Made by a program: the position numbers and the translations under genes. The notes beneath the pieces are model-generated. The model worked only from the letters and a program-made list of their open reading frames with translations, made no database searches and was not told where the DNA came from. DNA of 64,000 nt, taken from NCBI GenBank assembly GCA_023415305.1, contig JAEZKZ010000031.1:1-64000 (forward strand). The letters run 5' to 3'. The DNA is from Bacillota bacterium. GTDB taxonomy: Bacteria > Bacillota > Clostridia > Acetivibrionales > DSM-1351. Of this stretch, positions 36,328-45,354 are shown piece by piece. The stretch's first letter is position 1. Each line of letters begins with the position of its first letter.

Positions 36328-36603
36328 CTAACCTCTAACCTTCCATCTTTTAAGTTGTGGAAACATCTCCAGCATAGCTTCTCTTGCCGTTTCTTCATCT
36401 GACCATGGATTACCCTTTGATACAAAAGGTATGCAGGATTCTATCATTTCCTCCATAGTTTCTTCCTTTGAAAAGGAACCATCAATAAAACAGTAATGGC
36501 AATAATCCTCGTTTTTTGTGCCATCAGCATTTTTTCCGTGTACCTCAGCATTCTCCATGGGCATTCCACAACTCTGGCATAATTTCACTTCAATATTATT
36601 CAT
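36328..36603 (-). CDS. Small zinc-ribbon protein
   Basis: A 91-residue protein. A zinc ribbon occupies residues 7-38, with cysteines in KLCQSCGMPM and DYCHYCFIDG. It is followed by an acidic helix (SKEETMEEMIES) and ends FPQLKRWK. This resembles the PF12674 putative zinc-ribbon family, of unknown function. The ATG at 36601-36603 follows GGGAG, which sits at the edge of the dispersed repeat; the longer reading frame is formed only by repeat sequence. Confidence 0.8.
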   Translation of the reverse strand: MNNIEVKLCQSCGMPMENAEVHGKNADGTKNEDYCHYCFIDGSFSKEETMEEMIESCIPFVSKGNPWSDEETAREAMLEMFPQLKRWKVRG

Positions 36604-36606
36604 AAT

Positions 36607-36714
36607 ATCTCCCTCTACGCGCATGACGCGTTTATAAATAGTAATGAAAAGACATGTAGTGGCTTTTCGCTGCGTGAAAATCACGATGACTCACCACATG
36701 TATTCTTCACGCTA
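36607..36714. repeat. Dispersed ~108-bp repeat, copy B
   Basis: Matches 14428-14536 with roughly 85% identity by eye and the same orientation relative to the downstream gene. The CTACGCGCATG end abuts the zinc-ribbon gene's ribosome site, and the GCGTGAA-type end faces upstream. Confidence 0.8.
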
Positions 36715-36865
36715 TTACTTTCCTTCTATTATTCTACTATTAATTTTATGATATAAAATAGGACAACAGTATGTCATATTAAAAGTTCAATTATATAATT
36801 TTTATACTATTTTTGTATTCTTATGGGAAAATAAGGCACCTATTTTTACAAATTCATTACAACTA

Positions 36866-36895
36866 TTGACAGGACAGGCACCAGTATAATAACAT
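36866..36895 (+). promoter_or_regulatory. Probable promoter of the ABC exporter leader
   Basis: TTGACA at 36866-36871 with TAACAT at 36890-36895 (18-base spacer). Just downstream ATCTTGGT occurs twice (36896-36903 and 36916-36923), which could be an activator site. Confidence 0.5.
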
Positions 36896-36942
36896 ATCTT
36901 GGTAAGTAAAAACTAATCTTGGTGAAAGGAGTGTTTATAAAA

Positions 36943-36981
36943 ATGTCATCAATTAAAATTAACGAGGTGTTCGGTAAATAA
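36943..36981 (+). CDS. 12-codon candidate leader peptide
   Basis: ATG at 36943 through TAA at 36979-36981 encodes MSSIKINEVFGK. AAAGGAG lies 11 bases upstream. It sits in the leader RNA before two hairpins, the second a terminator, and the ABC exporter operon. This is the arrangement of bmrB before bmrCD in Bacillus. Confidence 0.55.
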   Translation: MSSIKINEVFGK

Positions 36982-36991
36982 TTGAATATTG

Positions 36992-37117
36992 GACCTGTTC
37001 AAGTAAGCTATTCGTTTTTGCGTACTTGTTAGGTCAAACACTTAAGTAACCGTCATTATTTTTGAAATATTAAAACTAAATATTTTAAACACGATGCTAT
37101 GGTATCGTGTTTTTTTA
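36992..37117 (+). promoter_or_regulatory. Candidate transcription attenuator before the ABC exporter
   Basis: Hairpin 1 (36992-37035): GACCT, CAAGTA and GC pair with GC, TACTTG and AGGTC. Hairpin 2 (about 37088-37112): AAACACGAT / ATCGTGTTT followed by T7, an intrinsic terminator 80 bases before the first exporter gene. AGTGTTT beside the leader peptide ribosome site (36930-36936) can pair with AAACACT (37036-37042), and GTGTTTA (36931-36937) with TAAACAC in the terminator arm (37086-37092). Confidence 0.6.
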
Positions 37118-37196
37118 TTTCACTTTTTTCAGCACCTCGAGACATTAACTAAATATGACGATTATTTAAGACATTACTAAAAAAGGAGAGTTATAT

Positions 37197-39047
37197 ATGC
37201 AGCCTGGAAATAAAGGCAGATTTAAAATGCTTTATTCGTTTATAAAAGGTTTCCGATGGTTTTACATACTTGCAGTAATTTTTACAATGCTGGCAATTAT
37301 TTTTAACTATCTGATGCCTCAGATTATTAAAATAATAGTGGATAATATCATAGGAACTGAAGAATTGAAATTGCCCAAGATTATATTGGACCTTGTAAAT
37401 AATAACGGTGGTGTACTCTATCTAAGAAGCAACCTCTTTATTTGTGCTTCATTAGCTTTGCTTCTGTCCATCTTGTCCGGTATTTTTACTTTTCTCTTCA
37501 GATACTGTATGGCCAAAGCCTCGGAAGGAACTATCAGAAAGATGCGCAACCATCTTTTCGATCATATACAAAAGCTTCCTTACAGCTGGCATGTTAAAAA
37601 TCAGACAGGTGATATAATTCAACGCTGTACCTCAGACGTGGAAACTGTAAAAAACTTTCTTTCCTTACAGTTTATCGAGATGGTTAGAACAGTATTTTTG
37701 GTTGGGTTCTCACTCACCCTAATGTTTATGATGAACGTCAAGCTTTCTCTTGTTGCTCTGGCGTTTATTCCTGTAGTTGTTGCTTATTCGGGAATATTCT
37801 TCAAAAAGATTGCCGACAGATTCAAGTATGCAGACGAGGCTGAAGGTGCGCTATCCGCCATGGTTCAGGAAAACTTTACCGGAGTAAGAGTAGTTCGTGC
37901 CTTCGGACGGCAGGCTTATGAAATAGATAATTTTGATACAAAAAATGATTACTTTGCAAACTATTGGATCAAACTGGGACTCCTGCTTAGCAAGTATTGG
38001 GGTATAGGTGACCTGGTATCCGGACTGCAGGTAATGACTATCATTGTATTGGGTGCTGTCGAAGCTGCCGGAGGAGTCATTACTCTTGGAGAATTTCTTG
38101 TTTTTGTATTCTACAATTCCATGCTTGTATGGCCGGTAAGACAATTTGGTCGAATACTCTCTGAAATGAGTAAGACAAGTGTTTCTCTCAGCCGTATTAA
38201 AGAAATAATATCAGAAGAACAGGAAAAAGATAATCCTGAAGCTATTACTCCTGATATGAAAAAAGATATTGAATTCAAGAATGTAACCTTTGATTATGAG
38301 GGACAGAAACCAGTACTTAAAAATCTCTCCTTCAAAATAAAGGCCGGAACAACCTTTGGAATTCTTGGAGGAACTGCATCGGGAAAATCTACAATAATGT
38401 ACCTGCTTGACAGGCTGTACGAACTTCCTGATGGAAATGGTTCTATTGAAATAGGTGGTGTTGATGTAAGGCAAATTAAGCTGGAACATCTTAGAAGCAA
38501 TATAGGCTTTGTGCTTCAGGAGCCCTTCCTCTTTTCAAAAACAATCCACCAGAATATTGATGCCTTTGCTGGAACAAACAGTATTGAAGAAATCCGTCAC
38601 TTTGCTGAAGTAGCTGCCGTTGATGATGCTATAATGAACTTCTCAAAGGGTTATGACACCGTCGTGGGAGAACGCGGCGTTACATTATCAGGTGGACAGA
38701 AACAAAGGGTAGCAATAGCAAGAATGCTTATGCAGCGCTCCCCCATTATGATTTTCGATGACTCCTTGTCAGCTGTCGACTCCGAAACCGATGCCAAAAT
38801 ACGTGGCTCACTTAAGGATAATACTTCCGGTAGTACAGTTATACTTGTTTCACACAGAATTACCACTCTTATGAATGCAGATGTAATAATGGTACTGGAA
38901 GATGGACAGATTTCCGAGATAGGAACTCATAAGGAATTACTTGAAAATGAAAACGGAATCTATAGAAGAATTTACGACATTCAAAGCAGTCTGGAAACGG
39001 AATTAGTGGACTCGCATCAGAATGTTTCAATTGGAGGTGATAAATAA
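37197..39047 (+). CDS. Heterodimeric ABC exporter subunit 1, BmrC-like (degenerate ATPase site)
   Basis: A 616-residue half-transporter. The membrane domain covers residues 1-335 with six helices. The nucleotide domain has Walker A GGTASGKST (391-399), signature LSGGQ (497-501) and Walker B ending FDD (520-522), with Asp where the catalytic Glu should be. That substitution marks the BmrC/YheI-type partner of heterodimeric multidrug exporters. AAGGAG precedes the ATG, and an apparent attenuator precedes the gene. Its stop overlaps the next start by one base. Drug substrates are inferred, not shown. Confidence 0.9.
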   Translation: MQPGNKGRFKMLYSFIKGFRWFYILAVIFTMLAIIFNYLMPQIIKIIVDNIIGTEELKLPKIILDLVNNNGGVLYLRSNLFICASLALLLSILSGIFTFLFRYCMAKASEGTIRKMRNHLFDHIQKLPYSWHVKNQTGDIIQRCTSDVETVKNFLSLQFIEMVRTVFLVGFSLTLMFMMNVKLSLVALAFIPVVVAYSGIFFKKIADRFKYADEAEGALSAMVQENFTGVRVVRAFGRQAYEIDNFDTKNDYFANYWIKLGLLLSKYWGIGDLVSGLQVMTIIVLGAVEAAGGVITLGEFLVFVFYNSMLVWPVRQFGRILSEMSKTSVSLSRIKEIISEEQEKDNPEAITPDMKKDIEFKNVTFDYEGQKPVLKNLSFKIKAGTTFGILGGTASGKSTIMYLLDRLYELPDGNGSIEIGGVDVRQIKLEHLRSNIGFVLQEPFLFSKTIHQNIDAFAGTNSIEEIRHFAEVAAVDDAIMNFSKGYDTVVGERGVTLSGGQKQRVAIARMLMQRSPIMIFDDSLSAVDSETDAKIRGSLKDNTSGSTVILVSHRITTLMNADVIMVLEDGQISEIGTHKELLENENGIYRRIYDIQSSLETELVDSHQNVSIGGDK

Positions 39048-40879
39048 TGTCATACTTTGAAGAAGAGGAATACAAAAAGCCCTTTTCCATTAAAATTTGG
39101 GCCAAAATAATTCCTTTTGTAAAGTTGTATAAAAAAGTCTTTATACTGGCTATGTCGTTCCTGGTCTTGGTTTCGATAATTGATGTAGTCTATCCGCTAT
39201 TTCAGCGCTATGCCATCAATAATTTTATCGTAACCAAGTCTACGGCAGGAATCGGAAAATTCGCTGTTGCGTATGGCTGCCTGCTTTTTTTACAGGCAAT
39301 GTCCGTTTTATTTTTTATAAAAAATGCAATGAAGGTCGAGCTTAATGTCGCAAAAGCTATACGTAGAGCTTTGTTTGTCCATCTTCAGAAGCTGTCCTTC
39401 TCATACTACAATACTACCCCTGTAGGTTATATGATGGCCAGAGTAATGAGTGATACCGGGCGTATTGGTCAGATGGTATCCTGGGGAATTATAGATATGT
39501 TGTGGGCTGTGATTTATGTAATTGGTGTGTTTATTGCAATGCTGATTCTAAATGTAAAGATGGCATTACTGGTTATGTGTATTATCCCGGCAATTGCAAT
39601 AATAACTATGTATTTTCAGAAAAAAATTCTGAACATCAACAGAAAAATCCGTAAGGTAAATTCAAGGATGACAGGTGCTTTTAATGAAGGTATCACTGGT
39701 GCCAGAACCTCCAAGACTCTTGTTATTGAAAATAAGAATCTTAAGGATTTCTCTGAAATAACTGATAGATACTATAATTACACCATTAAATCAACCTTAC
39801 TTAATGCTGTGTTTATACCAATTGTTCTGACCTTTAGCACCCTTGCTGTTTGCTTTGTAATAGTCAGCGGCGGTAATCTGGTAATAAAAGACCCATTTTT
39901 CTTCGGAACTTTTTCGGCTTTTATTACATATGCCATCAGCATATTTGAGCCTATTCAGCAGATTGCCCGCGTATTTGCAGACTTTGTTTCAACTCAGGCT
40001 AATATTGAAAGAGTAACCGGACTTCTTGAGACAGAGCCTCAGATAACTGATACACCTGAGGTTATTGAAAAGTATGGGGATAATTTTTACCCAAAGAAGG
40101 AAAATTGGGAGCCTCTTAAGGGTGACATAGAGTTTAAGGACGTTTCGTTCAAGTATCCTGACGGAGATGAATATATCCTTGAAAACTTCAATCTTAAAAT
40201 ACCTGCAGGAACTACTGTTGCAATTGTTGGAGAAACAGGTGCTGGTAAAAGTACCCTTGTAAATCTGGCCTGCAGATTTTTTGAGCCTACCAGCGGCCGG
40301 ATATTTATTGATGGAAGGGACTATAGAGAACGTTCTCAGTTATGGCTTCACAACAACATAGGTTATGTACTTCAGAGTCCTCACCTGTTCTCGGGTACAA
40401 TACGCGAAAATATCAGGTACGGTAAGTTTGAAGCTACAGACGAGGAGATTGAAGCAGCCATCAAGGTAGTTGCCGCAGATGGAATCGTTAAAAATATGGA
40501 AAACGGTCTGGATACAAATATCGGTGAAGGCGGCGACAGGTTGTCTACTGGTGAAAAGCAGCTTATATCCTTCGCTCGCGCCATAATTGCCAATCCGCGA
40601 ATTTTTGTACTGGATGAAGCCACTTCCTCCATCGATACTCAAACAGAGCAACTCATCCAGGAAGCGATAATGCATATATTAAAGGACAGAACCTCCTTTC
40701 TGATTGCTCACAGGCTTTCCACCATTAAGAAAGCAGACCTTATACTGGTGGTCAAAAACGGAAAGATTATTGAAAGTGGAACTCACAAGGAGCTCCTGAG
40801 GCAAAAAGGCTATTACCACTCCCTCTATCTCAAACAGTTTGAGGAAGAGACAGGAGCAGCTGTGCTGAATAAGAAGTAA
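39047..40879 (+). CDS. Heterodimeric ABC exporter subunit 2, BmrD-like (catalytic ATPase site)
   Basis: A 610-residue half-transporter. Six membrane helices lie within residues 20-320. Walker A is GETGAGKST (395-403), Walker B is FVLDEATSS with the catalytic Glu524, and the signature is altered to LSTGE (499-503). With subunit 1 this gives one consensus ATP site (subunit 2 Walker motifs plus subunit 1 LSGGQ) and one degenerate site, as in BmrCD, LmrCD and TM287/288. Probably exports toxic hydrophobic compounds. Confidence 0.9.
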   Translation: MSYFEEEEYKKPFSIKIWAKIIPFVKLYKKVFILAMSFLVLVSIIDVVYPLFQRYAINNFIVTKSTAGIGKFAVAYGCLLFLQAMSVLFFIKNAMKVELNVAKAIRRALFVHLQKLSFSYYNTTPVGYMMARVMSDTGRIGQMVSWGIIDMLWAVIYVIGVFIAMLILNVKMALLVMCIIPAIAIITMYFQKKILNINRKIRKVNSRMTGAFNEGITGARTSKTLVIENKNLKDFSEITDRYYNYTIKSTLLNAVFIPIVLTFSTLAVCFVIVSGGNLVIKDPFFFGTFSAFITYAISIFEPIQQIARVFADFVSTQANIERVTGLLETEPQITDTPEVIEKYGDNFYPKKENWEPLKGDIEFKDVSFKYPDGDEYILENFNLKIPAGTTVAIVGETGAGKSTLVNLACRFFEPTSGRIFIDGRDYRERSQLWLHNNIGYVLQSPHLFSGTIRENIRYGKFEATDEEIEAAIKVVAADGIVKNMENGLDTNIGEGGDRLSTGEKQLISFARAIIANPRIFVLDEATSSIDTQTEQLIQEAIMHILKDRTSFLIAHRLSTIKKADLILVVKNGKIIESGTHKELLRQKGYYHSLYLKQFEEETGAAVLNKK

Positions 40880-40922
40880 ATAGTTCTATGATATTTTCTG
40901 AAGTTAATTGAGTATTTTTATT

Positions 40923-40970
40923 AAAAACCCTGGGAAGTCTGTTTATATATACAGACTTCCCAGGGTTTTT
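40923..40970. terminator. 20-bp perfect bidirectional terminator
   Basis: 40923-40942 pairs exactly with 40951-40970 (AAAAACCCTGGGAAGTCTGT and its complement). It lies between the convergent ABC operon and yidC. Confidence 0.95.
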
Positions 40971-41026
40971 ACAACTCAATCTATCTCATACTCCATCAAT
41001 ATCTATTCATATAAATCGCCGGCCAA

Positions 41027-41674
41027 TTAAGCCTCACTCGAAACTGCTGTCTTTCCAAATCTGTTATACAGAACCTGTTCCAGTGTGCTGAAAAGTCCTG
41101 TCGTTACCCAATAAATTCCTAGTGTCACCGGAGCTTTTATAAAGAATATCATGCTAAAACCACCCATAATCAATAGTTGAGGCCAGCGTAAACTATTTTC
41201 TTTGGCGTTTTTAACAGGTGCATAGGTAGTAATAGTATTGGGCAGAAGCTGAATCAAAACAGCTATTAATGGGATAATGTGATAGGCGTCGGGTAGTTTT
41301 ATGTTGCTAATCCATGGAACTATTACACTTCCTACCTGAGTCGGCATTTCAGAGAATACTCTATACAACGTATACATTATTGGTATCTGTAATATAGTAA
41401 TCAGACAGCCAACCATAACTTTCATGCTTTCGGAAGAGAGCTTCGCTATCTCCTCCTGCTGCTTTTCCTTATCATTGGCATATTTTCGTTTTATTTCCTC
41501 AATTTTTCCCGAAAACATCTGCTGCCGGGACATACTTTTTCTTTGTTTAAGTGACAATGGGAGCAGGCAAAGCCTGATTAAAAGTGTAACAAGAACAATA
41601 GCTATTCCCCAGTCACCAACAAAGGAATATAACTCGCTCATAATCGCGTTTATAAAATTAAATAAGATGCTCAT
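41027..41674 (-). CDS. yidC: Stand-alone YidC/Oxa1-family membrane protein insertase
   Basis: A 215-residue insertase with five membrane helices. The conserved region begins at SFVGDWGIAIVLVTLLIRLCLLP, with the hydrophilic-groove Arg in helix 2. A charged cytoplasmic helical hairpin (QQMFSGKIEEIKRKYANDKEKQQEE) follows, then ITILQIPIMYTLYRVF. No lipoprotein signal is present. It is not in the usual rpmH-rnpA-yidC operon, so it may be a second, regulated copy like Bacillus YidC2. AGGAG lies five bases before the ATG. Its start region can pair with sequence just past an upstream small ORF. Confidence 0.9.
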   Translation of the reverse strand: MSILFNFINAIMSELYSFVGDWGIAIVLVTLLIRLCLLPLSLKQRKSMSRQQMFSGKIEEIKRKYANDKEKQQEEIAKLSSESMKVMVGCLITILQIPIMYTLYRVFSEMPTQVGSVIVPWISNIKLPDAYHIIPLIAVLIQLLPNTITTYAPVKNAKENSLRWPQLLIMGGFSMIFFIKAPVTLGIYWVTTGLFSTLEQVLYNRFGKTAVSSEA

Positions 41675-41784
41675 AAAATCTCCTATCTACGTGTAAAATT
41701 ATTTCTGGTACGCGGGTACAATGTATATCCGCTCCTACAGAAAATATACTAGTAACGTACATAAATTTATAGGTTTAGAGCATC
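41666..41784 (-). promoter_or_regulatory. Candidate long-range pairing controlling yidC translation
   Basis: On the minus-strand RNA, GATGCTC (41784-41778), four bases after the small ORF stop, is complementary to GAGCATC (41672-41666) in yidC codons 1-3. A hairpin GCGG/CCGC (41732-41712) lies inside the loop. If formed, the start codon is blocked. Confidence 0.35.
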
Positions 41785-41788
41785 ACTT

Positions 41789-42019
41789 CTAACTAAATCG
41801 GTATTTCCTCCAGATTTCAAATTTATGATAGCAATTATAATTAACTACATAAAGACTTCTTTCATACAAAACAGCTGCATTGATATAAAAGCTGATTGCT
41901 GAAATAACTGAAACTGTTTTTAAGCAACGGAAGTTCTGAACAAAACTGTATGCAAGCAAAAAAGTTACAAATAATATAATTACCATTTGTATTACCTGTA
42001 TTATTTCGCCCTGCAGCAT
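41789..42019 (-). CDS. 76-residue membrane ORF upstream of yidC (possible regulatory nascent chain)
   Basis: ATG at 42017-42019 with an excellent GGAGGTGA ribosome site. Residues 6-30 form a hydrophobic helix (VIQMVIILFVTFLLAYSFVQ), followed by RCLK and a second weakly hydrophobic stretch. The tail is aromatic and basic (HKFEIWRKYRFS). No family is recognised. It lies 114 bases before yidC on the same strand. Its size, membrane anchor, basic end and position recall Bacillus MifM, which stalls to turn on yidC2, but there is no sequence homology that I can demonstrate. Confidence 0.55.
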   Translation of the reverse strand: MLQGEIIQVIQMVIILFVTFLLAYSFVQNFRCLKTVSVISAISFYINAAVLYERSLYVVNYNCYHKFEIWRKYRFS

Positions 42020-42125
42020 TCTGTTCACCTCCACTAAATAATAAATTACTACTGCTATAGCATTTTATAAATGTAAGCATACTCTTAGTTATTTGGTTTA
42101 TTTACTAAAGTATGTAGATATGTAT

Positions 42126-42899
42126 TTAAATTTTTATCTTTTCAGGTAAATATACAACTTCACAGCCGTTGCGAATGTAAATCATACCACTAAATATAGG
42201 ATTAGTATAGATCTGACCCACGGCCCCATTAAGCAATTCTTTCAGTGTAAGCTTCATTTCATCTAAGAAAGCTGCCGGTAATGGTTTTTCAGCATGACCA
42301 TTACAAATAATATCAAAATCGGGTAAGTATTTATCCAGAGCATCCAAGGTTACAAGGTATTCCTCAATGGTGCTTGAATGGGGTATATGCAACCAGATAT
42401 GATTGATCAATCCATCTCCAGAGAAAAGTATCCGGTGTTTTCTGTCCAGGAAACCTATGCTTCCCGGGGTATGTCCTTTTAAAGATATTACTTCCAGCTT
42501 GTTTTCACCTATATCAATAAAATCTCCTGCTGATATAAAATCAATCTTTTTGGGTTTTGCATTTTTCCACAATTCTAAATCTTCAATTGACAGCCCCGAC
42601 TCTTCGACAGTCTGGTTCTGCCTGAATTGAGAGTGTTCTTCAAATATAGGAATATCAGCCTCGTTCATATAGACACCCTCGAAGTGATGCCCTCCAAATG
42701 CGTGATCAATATGACCATGAGTAAAAACTACAATTGCAGGCTTCCCGGTTATTTCCTCAACCCTGCTTCGTAAATCTAAGAGACCATAGCCTGTATCTAT
42801 AACTAAAGCCTTCGTTTTGCCCTCAACAACGAATATGTTTGTATCTTTATCTCTAATTAAAGTAACTTCTGGCATGATTTCAAAAACTTCACATTTCAT
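42126..42899 (-). CDS. Metallo-beta-lactamase-fold hydrolase
   Basis: A 257-residue protein with the metal motif THGHIDHAFGG (near 60-70), the LKGHTPGSIGFLD segment (His, near 150) and SGDGLINH (Asp), ending with a NGHAEKP His. These residues form the dinuclear zinc/iron site of glyoxalase-II-like hydrolases. The substrate is unknown. GGAGGTGG before the ATG at 42897-42899 sets the start. Confidence 0.88.
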   Translation of the reverse strand: MKCEVFEIMPEVTLIRDKDTNIFVVEGKTKALVIDTGYGLLDLRSRVEEITGKPAIVVFTHGHIDHAFGGHHFEGVYMNEADIPIFEEHSQFRQNQTVEESGLSIEDLELWKNAKPKKIDFISAGDFIDIGENKLEVISLKGHTPGSIGFLDRKHRILFSGDGLINHIWLHIPHSSTIEEYLVTLDALDKYLPDFDIICNGHAEKPLPAAFLDEMKLTLKELLNGAVGQIYTNPIFSGMIYIRNGCEVVYLPEKIKI

Positions 42900-43081
42900 G
42901 TAAACCACCTCCACTAATGTAAATTATAACATATATATTAAGGTTTTCAACTTTCAGAATAGCAAAAAGCCATGCCAATTTAGACCCACAATAATGTTAT
43001 TTATAGAATTATTCCTTTTATTTGCTTATTAAATCTGTATAATAAGGTTATACAATAACTTTTTAGGTTAATGGAGGTTAA

Positions 43082-44416
43082 ATGAAAGTACTTGGAATTG
43101 TTGCAGAATACAACCCCTTTCACAACGGACATATTTATCACATTGAAAGATCAAGGGAATTAACCGGCTGCGATGCAGTTGTTTGTATAATGAGCGGTAA
43201 TTTCATACAAAGGGGTGAACCTGCAATTATTAATAAGTTCGCAAGAGCAGAAATGGCCTTAAATTGCCGAGCCGATCTTGTAATTGAACTTCCTCATCCC
43301 TACGCCATGTCAAGCGCGGAGTCCTTTTCCTATGGAGCAGTTAAAATATTAGACAGTATCGGCATTGTGGACAGTATTTCCTTTGGGAGCGAGCATGGCA
43401 ATATTGACGCGCTGAATTTCATAGCAGGAATATTAGACGCTGAACCTGAAGCCTATAAACTCGAACTGAAAAAACAGCTGGAGTTTGGGCATTCCTTTCC
43501 GGTATGCAGACAAAATGCTCTAAAGAAGTATCTGCAGGATACAAACCTGACTCAAAGTAAAGGTATCGCCTTCGGCTTATCAGATATTTCAGAGCTTCTT
43601 GAAACTTCTAATAATATTTTAGGCATAGAATATCTGAAGGCTTTAAAAAAGATAAAAAGCTCAATTACACCATACACTATTGGGAGAGTCTCAAACAGCT
43701 ACAAGTCAACAGAACTGACCGGCACAATTTCCAGTGCTACGGCAATAAGAAACAGTATTGTTGGGAGTATTGAAACCAATGAAATTCTGTCAGCTCTGTC
43801 CGGTGCTGCTACTAAATCTAATTATGAGATATCCGAACTCACTGCACAAACTCTCCCTCAGGCATCGAAAGCAATTATCGAGAGGGAATTTTTCCAGGGC
43901 AGGGGTCCAAATAGTATAAAGAATTATCAGGAAATAATACTATCACTTGTCAGACGGATGAAACCGGAGCAGCTCAGAGAACTGCCCGATGTTTCCGAAG
44001 GTCTGGAATACAGAATTAAATTTGCCGGGGAAAACTCAGGAACATTTGAAGAACTGCTAGAAAATATCTGCACAAAAAGATATACTCAGACACGTATTCA
44101 GAGAATCCTTTTTTCACTTCTTACCGGTCTGTCTAAAAAGGATAAAGAACTATTCTTTGAATACGGCGGCCCGCAGTATGCCAGGATTCTGGGCTTCAAT
44201 AAGATCGGCCGCCTGCTTCTTTCTGAAATGAAGAAAAAATCGTCAATACCTGTTATAACCAAAACGGCTGACTTTAAGAATTCCTGCAATAAGCTACTGG
44301 TCAAGATGCTGGAAATCGAAGCGCAAACATCGGATATGTATGTCCTTGGATATAAAAATCCGGCCTTTAGAAAGGCCGGACAGGAATTTACACATAATTT
44401 GGTAATAGTAAGATGA
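43082..44416 (+). CDS. tmcAL: tRNA(Met) cytidine acetate ligase TmcAL
   Basis: A 444-residue enzyme. The nucleotidyltransferase HIGH-like motif is visible in VAEYNPFHNGHIYHIE (residues 7-22), followed by MSGNFIQRGEPAIINKFARAEMAL, typical of YlbM/TmcAL. It makes ac4C at the wobble base of elongator tRNA-Met, using acetate and ATP. Elongator-type tRNA-Met is encoded at 27663 in this window. TGGAGG precedes the ATG. Confidence 0.93.
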   Translation: MKVLGIVAEYNPFHNGHIYHIERSRELTGCDAVVCIMSGNFIQRGEPAIINKFARAEMALNCRADLVIELPHPYAMSSAESFSYGAVKILDSIGIVDSISFGSEHGNIDALNFIAGILDAEPEAYKLELKKQLEFGHSFPVCRQNALKKYLQDTNLTQSKGIAFGLSDISELLETSNNILGIEYLKALKKIKSSITPYTIGRVSNSYKSTELTGTISSATAIRNSIVGSIETNEILSALSGAATKSNYEISELTAQTLPQASKAIIEREFFQGRGPNSIKNYQEIILSLVRRMKPEQLRELPDVSEGLEYRIKFAGENSGTFEELLENICTKRYTQTRIQRILFSLLTGLSKKDKELFFEYGGPQYARILGFNKIGRLLLSEMKKKSSIPVITKTADFKNSCNKLLVKMLEIEAQTSDMYVLGYKNPAFRKAGQEFTHNLVIVR

Positions 44417-44478
44417 TTAGTAATATTACTCTGTATGCTTGTTTCTCTTAAAGAATCTTTGGTATATTAGTACTAAAA

Positions 44479-45354
44479 TTAATCAGATAACAGATTTATA
44501 TTTTTATTTTCATATAAATTTGTGCATTTAAAAGCTGCTTCAAAATACTGTATTCCACGTTCAGTCAGGTAAACATTTCTTAAATATTCATCGGTATTGT
44601 AATGCAGCCCTTTTTGAAGCTTTTTTATTATTTGAAAAATATCTTTAAACACATTCCCATCTTCAGAAATGTCGGTTGCAATAACAAGCGGTATTTTTGC
44701 TTCGTCTATCAAAATAGAATCTGCTTCGTCAACTATTGTAAAGTTGAATGGGCGGTGTACAATATCGTCTTTTGAATAACATAATGAATCTCGTAAATAA
44801 TCAAATCCTGCTTCTTTTGCTGTTACGTAGGTTATATCACAAGCATATGCACTCTTCCTTTGATCAATATCCATTCCTTCATTTATATACCCAACACTAA
44901 CGCCAAGAAGACTATAAACAGGTTCCATCCATGCAGCATCTCTCTTTGCAAGATAATCGTTAAAAGTAAGAATATGGACACCTTTACCCGACAGAGCAGC
45001 AAGATATGCTGCAAAAACAGCTTAAAGCGTTTTGCCTTCGCCAGTCTGCATCTCAATGATTTTATTGTTACAGAGATGAATACCTGCAATTAATTGACAA
45101 TCAAATGGCTGAATACTAAGTGCTCTGTAAACTGCTTCAAAGACTAATGCGAATGCATCAACAAGTATATCTTCGTTCGCTACGCCTTTACAGACATTTT
45201 TTTTAAGTTCCTCTGTTTTCAAACTAAATTCTTTTTCTCTTATATAGCTTAAATTAATATTTTTTATTTTATATATCAACGCATCTACTGTACTATTTTC
45301 TTTGTGAACTGATTTTTTTCTTTGATTTATTTCTTTTCTTATTTTGCTATACAT
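44479..45354 (-). pseudogene. Dead accessory SecA-like gene (stop codon and 3' truncation)
   Basis: Starts MYSKIRKEINQRKKS with a perfect GAGGAGG ribosome site. It encodes the SecA N-terminal ATPase: IQPFDCQLIAGIHL and Walker A EMQTGEGKTL. A TAA at 45022-45024 follows immediately, and the same frame continues AVFAAYLAALSGKGVHILTFNDYLAKRDAAWM, then TYVTAKEAGFDYLRD and Walker B FTIVDEADSILIDEA, ending at NINLLSD. About 290 residues remain of roughly 800. Divergence from housekeeping SecA (SIQPFD for RHFD) suggests an accessory SecA from a peptide-export system. Confidence 0.8.

Noticed and set aside
36866..36890. TTGACA with TATAAT at 36885-36890
   Set aside because: Spacer is only 13 bases, too short for sigma-A; the TAACAT box at 18 bases is preferred.
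41862..42080. 72-codon frame overlapping the small ORF before yidC
   Set aside because: Lacks a ribosome site; the other frame has GGAGGTGA and a membrane helix.
44860..45093. Plus-strand frame across the secA remnant
   Set aside because: Antisense shadow without ribosome site.
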